DNA from: Bryobacterales bacterium
GTDB taxonomy: Bacteria; Acidobacteriota; Terriglobia; Bryobacterales; Bryobacteraceae
NCBI GenBank assembly: GCA_003132905.1
Contig: PKZC01000387.1
Location: forward strand, 139 to 34,097
Direction of reading: 5' to 3'
DNA: 33,959 nt
Part shown: positions 23,745-30,496 of the stretch, piece by piece
Numbering within the stretch: position 1 is the first letter of the stretch
How the letters are laid out: each line of letters begins with the position of its first letter
The notes under the pieces: generated by a model
Database searches by the model: none
Told to the model about the DNA's origin: nothing
What the model saw: the letters and a program-made list of their open reading frames with translations, nothing else
Position numbers and translations under genes: made by a program

Positions 23745-24149
23745 CTACTTTTTATCTTCGCTGTCGGCTGCCGATCCGGCGAATACTTTGCGGCCATCTG
23801 CCAGGGTGACCTTGCGCGCGTTGGCGAGCTTGGAACCGTCCTTGGCGAGCGAGCCTTCCACGCTGACCTGTTCGCCCGGCTTCAGGGAATTGCGAGTCCA
23901 ACCCAGGCGCATCAGAGCGTTCGGACTGCCCAGCTCGAGCTCCCAGTTTGTGACCGTGCCCGCGTCGTCCTTTACGTCGATGTAAAACCGCGCGTGCGGG
24001 TTCATCCACTCTACTTTAGTGACTGTTCCCGTCAGCGTGACAGGTTTCGCGGCGTCGTATTCCGCCGTGAAGGAATGGTGTGCCATCATTGGCGCGGAAG
24101 TGGCGAGCAAACCAAGGCCGGCCACAAGTACGTAGAACTTAGCTCTCAT
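23745..24149 (-). CDS. DUF6152-like secreted protein, copy B
   Basis: This is a 134-residue protein starting at the ATG at 24149, seven bases after GAGAGG; the in-frame start at 24164 lacks such a site. A signal peptide (VLVAGLGLLATSAPMMA) precedes HHSFTAEYD. The core reads GTVTKVEWMNPHARFYIDVK, TRNSLKPGEQVSVEGSLAKD and LADGRKVFAGSA, clearly paralogous to copy A just 16 bases downstream. The two are a tandem duplication and likely one transcript with the gene at 22443. A decayed third copy lies upstream at 24211-24327. Confidence 0.82.
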   Translation of the reverse strand: MRAKFYVLVAGLGLLATSAPMMAHHSFTAEYDAAKPVTLTGTVTKVEWMNPHARFYIDVKDDAGTVTNWELELGSPNALMRLGWTRNSLKPGEQVSVEGSLAKDGSKLANARKVTLADGRKVFAGSAADSEDKK

Positions 24150-24210
24150 CGTTACACCTCTCAAATGATTATAGTGCGATTACTGAGTCGGCTCGCCATT
24201 GGCCGTGGAA

Positions 24211-24327
24211 CCCGCTGCCTTGCATCAACTGTATACTTGGTCTGGCGACTTCAAAGTCCCCATTTGTTACATTTCCGGCATCATCTTTTACATTGCGATA
24301 GAAGTGCGTATCAGGTTGCATCCACTC
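24211..24327 (-). pseudogene. Decayed remnant of a DUF6152-like gene
   Basis: The minus strand here reads EWMQPDTHFYRNVKDDAGNV and then TNGDF, followed by PSIQLMQGSGF. This aligns residue by residue with EWMNPHARFYIDVKDDAGTV, TNWEL and PNALMRLGWT of copy B, 60-200 bases downstream. The signal peptide, the HHSF start and the second half of the domain are missing or unrecognisable. The NPH motif has become QPD. The remnant is more AT-rich than its neighbours, in keeping with loss of constraint. It could still be read within an open frame of 77 codons (24169-24402), but that frame lacks a plausible ribosome site and export signal. Confidence 0.7.
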
Positions 24328-24447
24328 CCCGAACGGTCGAGCTGTCATGGCTGCCCCCATAAGGTATAGAAATGACTGATATACCACTGGGGAAGTTATC
24401 ACGCACCGATCGATATTGTCAAGAAAAAATAGGGGTGTGCTAGCCAG

Positions 24448-24915
24448 CTACAGCAGCTTCTGAATGGCCCGCTCCAGCGTGGCCATGTCCGTTTCGCCGA
24501 TGAAGGAGCGAACTTTGCGGCCGGCCCTGTCATACAGAAAGAGCGCCGGTAATGCGCCGCCCCACTTTGGATCGATGGCATCGATGAAACGATCCTCGTC
24601 GGCGGCCTGTTTCAAATACGCAGGCCCCTGTACGTCGAACATCCGCATGAACTTCTCGGCCACCGCCTGGTGCTTACGATCGTCGGCGGAGATGGTAACT
24701 ACCTCCAAGCCGCGAGCGCCCAGCCGGCGCTCCAGTAGGACCAGTTCGGGAAGCTCGGCGCGGCAGGAACCACACCAGGTGGCCCAGAAATCGTATAAAA
24801 CCACTTTTCCCTTGTGCGACTCCACCAGCTTCTGAAATCCTGCTTCGTTGATAGGCGTCAGCGGACCCGTGGCAAGCAGAGGCAGGCACAGGAAAAATAC
24901 AATGACGCGCTTCAC
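24448..24915 (-). CDS. TlpA/ResA-like thioredoxin-fold protein
   Basis: This is a 155-residue exported thiol-disulfide protein. The signal peptide is VIVFFLCLPLLATG. The active site is WCGSC at 47-51 within YDFWATWCGSCRAELPE, with the cis-Pro loop at Pro123 (GGALPALFLYD). Such periplasmic proteins reduce disulfides, for example in apocytochrome c maturation or as general reductants. Its ATG overlaps the TGA of the CarboxypepD_reg-like gene upstream (ATGA). The one-haem protein at 15488 is a conceivable but distant client. The stretch between its stop and the DUF6152 remnant is AT-rich and carries no gene. Confidence 0.9.
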   Translation of the reverse strand: MKRVIVFFLCLPLLATGPLTPINEAGFQKLVESHKGKVVLYDFWATWCGSCRAELPELVLLERRLGARGLEVVTISADDRKHQAVAEKFMRMFDVQGPAYLKQAADEDRFIDAIDPKWGGALPALFLYDRAGRKVRSFIGETDMATLERAIQKLL

Positions 24916-25268
24916 TTGTTCAACTTTAAATTGATGATCGCGGTCTTCTTCGAATTGAAGACGCTCAGCGTCTTCCAGGAAGTACTAGCGCCGTCGTGGT
25001 CCGCTTTCAGTTGGTATTCCACGTCGGTGCCGAGCCCCGCAAAATGATAGCTGCCATCGTCCTGCGTGATGAACGAGCGGATTTGCAAGGTCTTGGTGTT
25101 CTTCAATTGCACTACGGCCTTGGACACGGGCTGATTTGCCGTGTCTGTCACCATCCCCTCCACTGTGCGCGTGGTGTTGTCTTCGTTCTTTTGAGCCTGC
25201 AGGCTTCCCGCTAAGAGAACGGCGCAGAATAATACAATTGCCGCGCAAATGAGTTTGGTATTCACCAC
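24912..25268 (-). CDS. Exported CarboxypepD_reg-like beta-sandwich protein 1
   Basis: This is a 118-residue protein. The signal peptide is LICAAIVLFCAVLLAGSLQA. The mature part is one carboxypeptidase-regulatory-like domain: VEGMVTDTANQPVSKAVVQL, SFITQDDGSYHFAGLGTDVE and YQLKADHDG. It starts with GTG at 25268, sharing one base with the preceding stop, and overlaps the TlpA-like ATG by four bases. These sandwich domains mediate binding or stability in surface proteins; no catalytic residues are present. It is similar in layout to the gene immediately upstream. Confidence 0.82.
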   Translation of the reverse strand: MVNTKLICAAIVLFCAVLLAGSLQAQKNEDNTTRTVEGMVTDTANQPVSKAVVQLKNTKTLQIRSFITQDDGSYHFAGLGTDVEYQLKADHDGASTSWKTLSVFNSKKTAIINLKLNK

Positions 25269-25669
25269 TATTTCGACTCACGGTCCAACTGGAAAGTTAC
25301 TTCCACCCGCTCCTGATTCTGAACGCTTACGCTCTTCTGCTGGCTTTGGTAACCTTTTGCGGCTACGGCCACCGAATACCGCATCGGGCCAGGAGGGACA
25401 CGGAATACGAATTCGCCGCGCGCGCTTGAAACGGTTTCCATCGGCTTTGCTTTGTCGCCGCTCTCGCTCTCCGGGGCCAGGCTGACGTCGGCATCGGGAA
25501 GGGCGTAGCCGCTGCCGTCGAAAACCGTGCCGCTCACGATGGCATAAGTATCGAGCGCGGGCTTCTTCTTTGCGCCCGCCGCTGACGGAAGAAAAGCGGC
25601 CAGCAGCAGTGAGGAAAAAAGCAGCAGGCTAGTGCCAATCCTCTTCTTCGGCTTCCTCTTCTTCTTCAT
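25268..25669 (-). CDS. Exported CarboxypepD_reg-like beta-sandwich protein 2
   Basis: This is a 133-residue protein with a strongly basic N-region (MKKKRKPKKR), a hydrophobic core (LLLFSSLLLAAFLPSAAG) and then one regulatory-like domain: VSGTVFDGSGYALPDADVSL, SSARGEFVFRVPPGPMRYSV and AAKGYQSQQKSVSV. The ATG at 25669 lies inside the acidic tail of the LysW-like gene, 41 bases of overlap. The purine-rich upstream codons (GAAGAGGAG) can serve as its ribosome site. It is probably translated in step with the LysW-like gene and with the two genes that follow. Confidence 0.82.
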   Translation of the reverse strand: MKKKRKPKKRIGTSLLLFSSLLLAAFLPSAAGAKKKPALDTYAIVSGTVFDGSGYALPDADVSLAPESESGDKAKPMETVSSARGEFVFRVPPGPMRYSVAVAAKGYQSQQKSVSVQNQERVEVTFQLDRESK

Positions 25670-25871
25670 CCTCGTCTTCGTCCTCGTCGTAGTCCAGGTC
25701 TTCCTCTTCTTCCTCGTCTTCGTCCTCGTCCTCTTCGGTTTCGAGTTCCAAGGGATCCAATCCAGTCACACTGAGATCGGTGCCGCACTCATCGCAGGTC
25801 AGAGTGTCACCCTCGCCCAGTTCATCCTCGTCCACGTCGATCACGGCGTCGCAGTTTGGACAGTTGACCAT
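25629..25871 (-). CDS. LysW-like zinc-ribbon protein with polyacidic tail
   Basis: This is an 80-residue protein. Residues 1-45 match the LysW amino-group carrier protein: CPNCDAVIDVDEDELGEG, CDECGTDLSVTG and LDPLELE, with two CxxC pairs for zinc. LysW normally ends soon after this in EDWGE, whose last Glu is the attachment point for alpha-aminoadipate or glutamate in Lys/Arg synthesis. Here about 35 almost purely Asp/Glu residues are inserted and the end is EEEDWH, without the acceptor Glu. No LysX, LysZ, LysY, LysJ or LysK gene is nearby. It is thus a LysW relative with a probably different role, or one using another acceptor. It lies at the head of a leftward group of exported proteins. 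Confidence 0.75.
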   Translation of the reverse strand: MVNCPNCDAVIDVDEDELGEGDTLTCDECGTDLSVTGLDPLELETEEDEDEDEEEEEDLDYDEDEDEDEEEEEAEEEDWH

Positions 25872-26003
25872 CTCGATTCCTCCAGGGCCTATTTTTTTTA
25901 TACAAGAACTGGCGGCGGATTGCTCGGGTTCTCGCGTTCAGTAGTCTTAGAGTCAGGCTACCTAAACACAGTTTTACCATGCATGCCGGGGGAACGCGGA
26001 AAA

Positions 26004-26288
26004 TTATCGGATGTCGAGCTTGGCTTCGATGCGGGTGACGCGATTATCGAGGTCGATCACTTTGCCGATCAGTGTGTCGAACTTTACCTCGAAACTATTG
26101 AAACGTGCGTCGATGCTGTTAAACCGCGCCTCGATGCTATTGAAGCGACCATCCTGGCTGCTAAACCGGGCGTCCATGCTGCTTAAGCGGGCATTAATCG
26201 AGTTGAATTGAACCGAGTTCATAAACATTCCGATCAGTATGGCAAGTGTCGGAATGCCGATCGTGAGATAGAACTGAACGTTACTCAT
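26004..26288 (-). CDS. Small membrane-anchored heptad-repeat coiled-coil protein
   Basis: This is a 94-residue protein. The start is the ATG at 26288, five bases after GGAGG; the ATG at 26300 lies before that site. One membrane helix (FYLTIGIPTLAILIGMFM) is followed by five seven-residue units of the type NSIxARF (INARLSSMDARFSSQDGRFN, SIEARFNSIDARF), then a further coiled coil (LIGKVIDLDNRVTRIEAKL). The layout is an inner-membrane anchor with a rigid cytoplasmic or periplasmic rod. Similar architecture is seen in the pair at 32372-32848. Function is unknown. It lies between the trp operon and the LysW-like gene. Confidence 0.7.
   Translation of the reverse strand: MSNVQFYLTIGIPTLAILIGMFMNSVQFNSINARLSSMDARFSSQDGRFNSIEARFNSIDARFNSFEVKFDTLIGKVIDLDNRVTRIEAKLDIR
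26090..26200 (-). repeat. 21-base repeats encoding coiled-coil heptads
   Basis: Five imperfect 21-base units, recognisable on the plus strand by recurring TCGATGCTGTTAAACCGCGCC-like blocks, encode the ARFNSID heptads of the small membrane protein. The unit length keeps both the frame and the heptad phase. Confidence 0.6.
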
Positions 26289-26316
26289 CGATGCCTCCAT
26301 TGTACCTTGCGGGCCC

Positions 26317-26592
26317 CTAGCTCATCTTCTTCTGCTGGATGGTCCGCATTTCATCGATGATGCGTTCGAAGATGCGCTTGAGGGCATCCGCCGTAATCGG
26401 CCCGGGATTGTGGCTGGTGACATTTTCAAACACCTGGTCTTCGCGCTTCGGCTCATAAACAGGCAGCGCGAACTGCTGCTTGATGCGGCCAATTTCGTGC
26501 ACAATCTGGGTGCGTTCGTTGAGCAATTCAACGATCTTGATATCCACCGCGTCGATTTGGCGGCGGCAATCCGCGAGCCTTTCGGTGCTCAT
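26317..26592 (-). CDS. aroQ: Chorismate mutase, AroQ type
   Basis: This is a 91-residue helical protein converting chorismate to prephenate for Phe/Tyr. The AroQ active-site set, compared with the E. coli enzyme, is visible with a one-residue shift: Arg10 or Arg11, Arg27 (LLNERTQIV), Lys38 (GRIKQQ), Arg50-Glu51 (EPKREDQV) and Gln87. There is no prephenate dehydratase or dehydrogenase domain. It is last in the trp operon, its ATG overlapping the trpA stop by four bases. Placing a mutase in a Trp unit couples the two competing uses of chorismate. Confidence 0.9.
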   Translation of the reverse strand: MSTERLADCRRQIDAVDIKIVELLNERTQIVHEIGRIKQQFALPVYEPKREDQVFENVTSHNPGPITADALKRIFERIIDEMRTIQQKKMS

Positions 26593-27392
26593 TTGCTCTT
26601 CGATAGTAAACCACTAGCGAGCTCCCGGGCCAGAGCCTCCACCCGGGCTGCAAGTTGAGGGCTGGAGGCATTCTCTTCGATCACCCGTTCGAAAGCGCTG
26701 CCCACTACGACACCGTCGGCGACCGCGCCAACGGACTGTACGTGGCCGGCGGTTGAGATGCCAAATCCCACTGCCAGCGGTAGCGCGGTAACGCTGCGCA
26801 TGGCACCCACCAGTGGCGCCACGCTATCAGAAACGCTGGAACGCTCGCCCGTGACGCCGGTTCGGGAAACCAGGTAAACGAAGCCAGTGGAATATTTCGC
26901 TACCAACTCCATACGCCGGTGACTGCTGGTGGGCGCTGCCAGGAACACCGTGTCCAGACCTGCTTGGCGCATGACATGAATATACGGTTCGGCCTCTTCC
27001 ACACTAAGGTCGGTGAGCAGACAGCCATCGATGCCGCTTTTGACGGCCGCGCGGGCCAGCGGTTCCAGGCCAAAGCGGAGCACCGGATTCATGTAGGTGA
27101 ATAGCAGCAGCGGGATTTCGGAGCGTTTGCGAATTTGCGCGGCTATATCGAGAACAGTGGTGAGCTTCGTTCCGGCCTTCAATGCGCGATCGCTGCTACG
27201 CTGTATGACCGGGCCGTCGGCAATGGGGTCGGAGAAGGGAACACCGAGCTCGATTAAGTCTGCACCGCCTCGTTCCAAAGCGGCGACGATTTCCGGAGTC
27301 ATGGCGGGCGATGGGTCGCCGGCCGTAATGTAGGCGATCAGCGCCGGTCGTTTGCCGCGCAAACCCTCAAAGAGCCGCTGGATTCTGGTCAT
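26589..27392 (-). CDS. trpA: Tryptophan synthase alpha chain
   Basis: This is a 267-residue TIM barrel that cleaves indole-3-glycerol phosphate to indole and glyceraldehyde-3-phosphate. The catalytic acids Glu48 and Asp59 lie in [36 protein letters not shown] and VGFGIST are the usual loop and phosphate-binding motifs. It is complete. It overlaps trpB by four bases upstream and aroQ by four bases downstream. Confidence 0.95.
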   Translation of the reverse strand: MTRIQRLFEGLRGKRPALIAYITAGDPSPAMTPEIVAALERGGADLIELGVPFSDPIADGPVIQRSSDRALKAGTKLTTVLDIAAQIRKRSEIPLLLFTYMNPVLRFGLEPLARAAVKSGIDGCLLTDLSVEEAEPYIHVMRQAGLDTVFLAAPTSSHRRMELVAKYSTGFVYLVSRTGVTGERSSVSDSVAPLVGAMRSVTALPLAVGFGISTAGHVQSVGAVADGVVVGSAFERVIEENASSPQLAARVEALARELASGLLSKSK

Positions 27393-28612
27393 GCCTGATC
27401 TGGTGAATCCAGCTCTTTTAGATTTTCACGATAGATGTCGGTGTCTTTGTCTCCGCGCCCGGAAAGATTGATCACGAATAGCTCGCCTTTGGCCGAGGGC
27501 GCGCGGCGCAATGCCTCGGCCACTGCATGTGCGGATTCAAGCGCGGGGATAATTCCTTCGATGCGCGCCAGCGTCAGCGCGGCGTCCAGCGCCTGGCTGT
27601 CGGTGACGGAGCAATATTCGGCGCGCTTCTGATCGTGCAGCATGGCGTGTTCGGGGCCCACCAGCGCGTAGTCTAGGCCCGCCGAAACCGAATGGGTCAG
27701 CGCCACTTGGCCGTCGGCGTCTTGTAAGACATAACTGTGCGCACCGTGCAGCACTCCGGGCGATCCGCCGGAAAAGCGCGCGGCATGAGCGCCTAGCTCC
27801 GCGCCTGTCCCGCCCGCTTCCACGCCGATCAAGCGCACGCCCTCGTCGCCGATGAAGGCGGTGAACATTCCGATCGCATTGCTGCCGCCGCCCACGCAGG
27901 CGAAAATCGAATCGGGCAGCCGGCCTTCCCGTTCCAGAATCTGGCGGCGTGTTTCATCCCCGATGACCCGGTGAAAATCGCGGACCATCATGGGGTAAGG
28001 ATGCGCGCCCAATGCTGAGCCAAGCAGATAATGCGTGGAATGAACGTTGGTCACCCAGTCGCGCATGGCTTCGCTGATGGCGTCCTTCAAAGTACGGCTG
28101 CCGTTCGTGACGCTGACCACTTTCGCGCCCAGCAGGCGCATGCGAAACACGTTCAGGCGCTGCCGCCGCATGTCCTCTTCGCCCATGTAGACGATGCATT
28201 CCAGTCCGAACAAAGCGCACACGGTAGCGGACGCCACGCCATGCTGTCCCGCGCCCGTCTCGGCGATGATGCGCTTCTTGCCCATCCGCCGCGCGAGCAG
28301 CGCCTGTCCCAGGCAATTGTTGATCTTGTGCGCGCCCGTGTGGAGCAGATCTTCGCGCTTGATATAGATCTTCGCGCCGTACATTTCGCTCAACCGCTTG
28401 GCGTGATAGAGCGGCGTCGGCCGTCCGGCGTAATTGGCGAGCAGATCCGTGAGCTCGGTCTGAAACGCCGGATCGAGCCGCGCTTCCAGATAGGCCTGCT
28501 CCAGTTCCTCCAGCGGCGCCATGAGAACTTCCGGAACATAACGGCCGCCGTAGGGACCGAAATGACCGCCGGGGTCAGGGGATTGAGACTGGTGGCTAGT
28601 GGCTGGTGGCAT
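27389..28612 (-). CDS. trpB: Tryptophan synthase beta chain
   Basis: This 407-residue PLP enzyme condenses indole with serine. The PLP lysine is Lys96 in HTGAHKINN. The phosphate loop is [12 protein letters not shown], and [10 protein letters not shown] and the start [14 protein letters not shown] are classic TrpB1 signatures. The first twelve or so residues ([11 protein letters not shown]) are variable. Its 5' end overlaps trpF by 17 bases and its 3' end overlaps trpA by four, so it is the standard alpha2beta2 partner of the adjacent trpA. Confidence 0.96.
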   Translation of the reverse strand: MPPATSHQSQSPDPGGHFGPYGGRYVPEVLMAPLEELEQAYLEARLDPAFQTELTDLLANYAGRPTPLYHAKRLSEMYGAKIYIKREDLLHTGAHKINNCLGQALLARRMGKKRIIAETGAGQHGVASATVCALFGLECIVYMGEEDMRRQRLNVFRMRLLGAKVVSVTNGSRTLKDAISEAMRDWVTNVHSTHYLLGSALGAHPYPMMVRDFHRVIGDETRRQILEREGRLPDSIFACVGGGSNAIGMFTAFIGDEGVRLIGVEAGGTGAELGAHAARFSGGSPGVLHGAHSYVLQDADGQVALTHSVSAGLDYALVGPEHAMLHDQKRAEYCSVTDSQALDAALTLARIEGIIPALESAHAVAEALRRAPSAKGELFVINLSGRGDKDTDIYRENLKELDSPDQA

Positions 28613-29198
28613 GGGTTGAATTGTTGAGCGCGGTTTGGATAAATCGTCGCATCTTGTCGTGATCTTTTAAACCGGGGGATTTTTCAATGCGTGAGCAGGC
28701 GTCGACGCCCCAAGGCTTCGCTTGCTCGATGGCGGTGCGGACGTTGTCTGCGTCGAGACCCCCCGCGATGATGATTTTCAGGTCGAGGTGCCGGACCTTG
28801 CTCCAATCCCAGGTCTTGCCGGAACCGCCTGAGATGCCGTCCGCGGGAGTGTCAATCAGCAGCGCCTCGACCTCCTTAGGCATCGGTGCCTTGATTTCTA
28901 CGTCGGACGGAATCGCTCGCCAGACCCTCACGCCTCGGGCATCAGACGTGCCGTGAAGTTGGGCGACGTCGAGCCCCGCGTCGAGCATAATGCGGGCGAT
29001 GTTATCGGGCGGCTCGTTCACAAAAACGCCCACCTTCCACACATGAGAGGGGATCTTTTCGGCGATCTTCGCCGCGCCCGTATGTGAAATGTATCGAGGG
29101 CTTTCCCGGTAGAAATTGAATCCGATGGCTGAGGCTCCGGCTTCCACCGCCGCGAACGCGTCTTCCAGATTGGTGATCCCGCAGATTTTCACCATCAT
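28596..29198 (-). CDS. trpF: Phosphoribosylanthranilate isomerase
   Basis: This 200-residue barrel catalyses the Amadori rearrangement of phosphoribosylanthranilate. The catalytic Cys is in VKICGIT near the N-terminus and the general acid Asp in [19 protein letters not shown] and IEKSPGLKD bind phosphate. GVDACSRIE replaces the more common GVDVSSGVE, a mild variant. It overlaps trpC by four bases and trpB by 17. Confidence 0.94.
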   Translation of the reverse strand: MMVKICGITNLEDAFAAVEAGASAIGFNFYRESPRYISHTGAAKIAEKIPSHVWKVGVFVNEPPDNIARIMLDAGLDVAQLHGTSDARGVRVWRAIPSDVEIKAPMPKEVEALLIDTPADGISGGSGKTWDWSKVRHLDLKIIIAGGLDADNVRTAIEQAKPWGVDACSRIEKSPGLKDHDKMRRFIQTALNNSTHATSH

Positions 29199-29971
29199 GA
29201 GAGCAATGCCCGCAGTGCGGCCGCCGGATCGCCCGATTTCATCAGGTGCTCGCCTACCAGGAACGCTTGATAACCCGCCGCCCTTAGACGTTGCACGTCG
29301 GCGGACGAATGAATCCCGCTTTCTGCCACGCGCACCACGCCGTCGGGAATCTTTTCACCCAAACGAAGCGAGGTATCGAGCGAAACCTCAAAGGTGTGCA
29401 GGTTTCGATTGTTCACTCCGATGATGCGCGCGCCGGAGGCGATGGCCGGAGCAAGCTCCTCCTCATCGTGAACCTCCACCAGCGCAGCCATACCGTAGCG
29501 CTCCGCTAACTCCCGGAAATCGCGCATCTGTTGTTCAGAGAGAATTGCGGCGATTAGCAGAATGGCGTCGGCGCCGTGAGCCGCTGCTTCCATAACATGA
29601 TACGCATCAATAGTGAAGTCTTTCCTTAAGGCTGGAAGCTGCACCGCGGCACGCGCAGATTCAAGATCCGCCAAGCGTCCCTGAAAGTGCTTTTCGTCCG
29701 TCAGAACGGACAGCGCCGCCGCGCCCCCTTGTTCGTAGAGGTGCGCGACGGCGGGTGGATCGAACTGTGCAGCCAGCACTCCTTTACTGGGCGATGCCTT
29801 TTTGATCTCGGCAATGATGGCGGGAGTTCGGGCCGATAGCGCTCTCAGGAAATCTCGGCGGTGCGCAACGGAGCGCTCCGCTCGATCCTCGACGTCAGGC
29901 TCACGGACTTCCAAGTCGAGCTTTTTCTGCTCGACAATTGTGGCCAGGATGTCAGGAAGCGCCTTCACCAT
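29195..29971 (-). CDS. trpC: Indole-3-glycerol phosphate synthase
   Basis: This is a 258-residue TIM barrel. IIAEIKKASPSKGVL, ALSVLTDEKHFQG, LRKDFTIDAYHV, LVEVHDEEE, IIGVNNRNLHTFEV and VAESGIHSSAD contain the catalytic lysines and glutamates of TrpC. It is the first gene of the leftward trpC-F-B-A-aroQ operon. trpE, trpG and trpD are not in the window. No attenuator or T-box leader could be made out in the 59 bases up to the neighbouring gene. Confidence 0.95.
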   Translation of the reverse strand: MVKALPDILATIVEQKKLDLEVREPDVEDRAERSVAHRRDFLRALSARTPAIIAEIKKASPSKGVLAAQFDPPAVAHLYEQGGAAALSVLTDEKHFQGRLADLESARAAVQLPALRKDFTIDAYHVMEAAAHGADAILLIAAILSEQQMRDFRELAERYGMAALVEVHDEEELAPAIASGARIIGVNNRNLHTFEVSLDTSLRLGEKIPDGVVRVAESGIHSSADVQRLRAAGYQAFLVGEHLMKSGDPAAALRALLS

Positions 29972-30030
29972 GGGCGGGAAGCTTCAATTGTAGCGCGACC
30001 GCCAAGGCGCGGCCGAATTTGTAAGGCGAA

Positions 30031-30273
30031 CTACTCGGTCTTCTCTTTTACTTTGTCGGCGCCCTTCTCGGTGGCCTTGGCGGTCTTGTGGACACCCTTC
30101 TTTGTGCCCTTTGCCACACTCTTGCCAGCGTGTTTGGCGGCATGGCCGGTATCCTTGCCAGCCTTCTTGACGTCATGACCCGCGTCCTTCGCCTCGTCCT
30201 TGGCACCTTCTTGGGCATACGCAGCGAAACCCATCAAACTACCTATCGTCAACGCAATCAATGTCTTCTTCAT
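30031..30273 (-). CDS. Small exported Lys/Ala/Gly-rich protein
   Basis: This is an 80-residue protein. The signal peptide is MKKTLIALTIGSLMGFAAYA, cut before QEG. The mature part is low-complexity and highly charged, with recurrent KDAGHDVKKAGKDTGHAAKH, AGKSVAKGTKKGVHK and KATEKGADKVKEK. It resembles LEA-like or histone H1-like hydrophilic proteins, which stabilise other molecules under drying or stress. GGAGG lies ten bases before the ATG. It is upstream of trpC on the same strand with a 59-base gap, but a metabolic link is unlikely. Confidence 0.72.
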   Translation of the reverse strand: MKKTLIALTIGSLMGFAAYAQEGAKDEAKDAGHDVKKAGKDTGHAAKHAGKSVAKGTKKGVHKTAKATEKGADKVKEKTE

Positions 30274-30347
30274 GAACCTTGTTCCTCCACTTGAATGTCT
30301 TGGAAATTACTTCCGCCACATTAGACGCGGCTAAGTGACTTTTTCGC

Positions 30348-30375
30348 TTGGTGTTGGACATTAAATTGCTACAAT
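30348..30375 (+). promoter_or_regulatory. Candidate sigma70-type promoter for the aminotransferase gene
   Basis: TTGGTG at 30348-30353 and TACAAT at 30370-30375 are separated by 16 bases, about 120 bases before the aminotransferase ATG. The rest of the 223-base gap between the divergent genes shows nothing further. This is a by-eye match only. Confidence 0.3.
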
Positions 30376-30496
30376 GAAATCAGATCGTATGTCGCTACCC
30401 GCAACATCCCGCCCCAGCTTGTTCGGCTCTGACTAGTTTTCTTTCCCTGCGGCTTTTCTTACCAAACCAATAGCTGTCCCCAGAAGGAGAAATGCA

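Noticed and set aside
24169..24402. 77-codon minus-strand frame as a real gene
   Set aside because: Its similarity to DUF6152 is limited to an inner segment; no signal peptide, HH motif or ribosome site, so it is treated as a relic.
26165..26300. ATG at 26300 as start of the heptad-repeat protein
   Set aside because: GGAGG lies between it and the ATG at 26288, so translation most likely begins at 26288.
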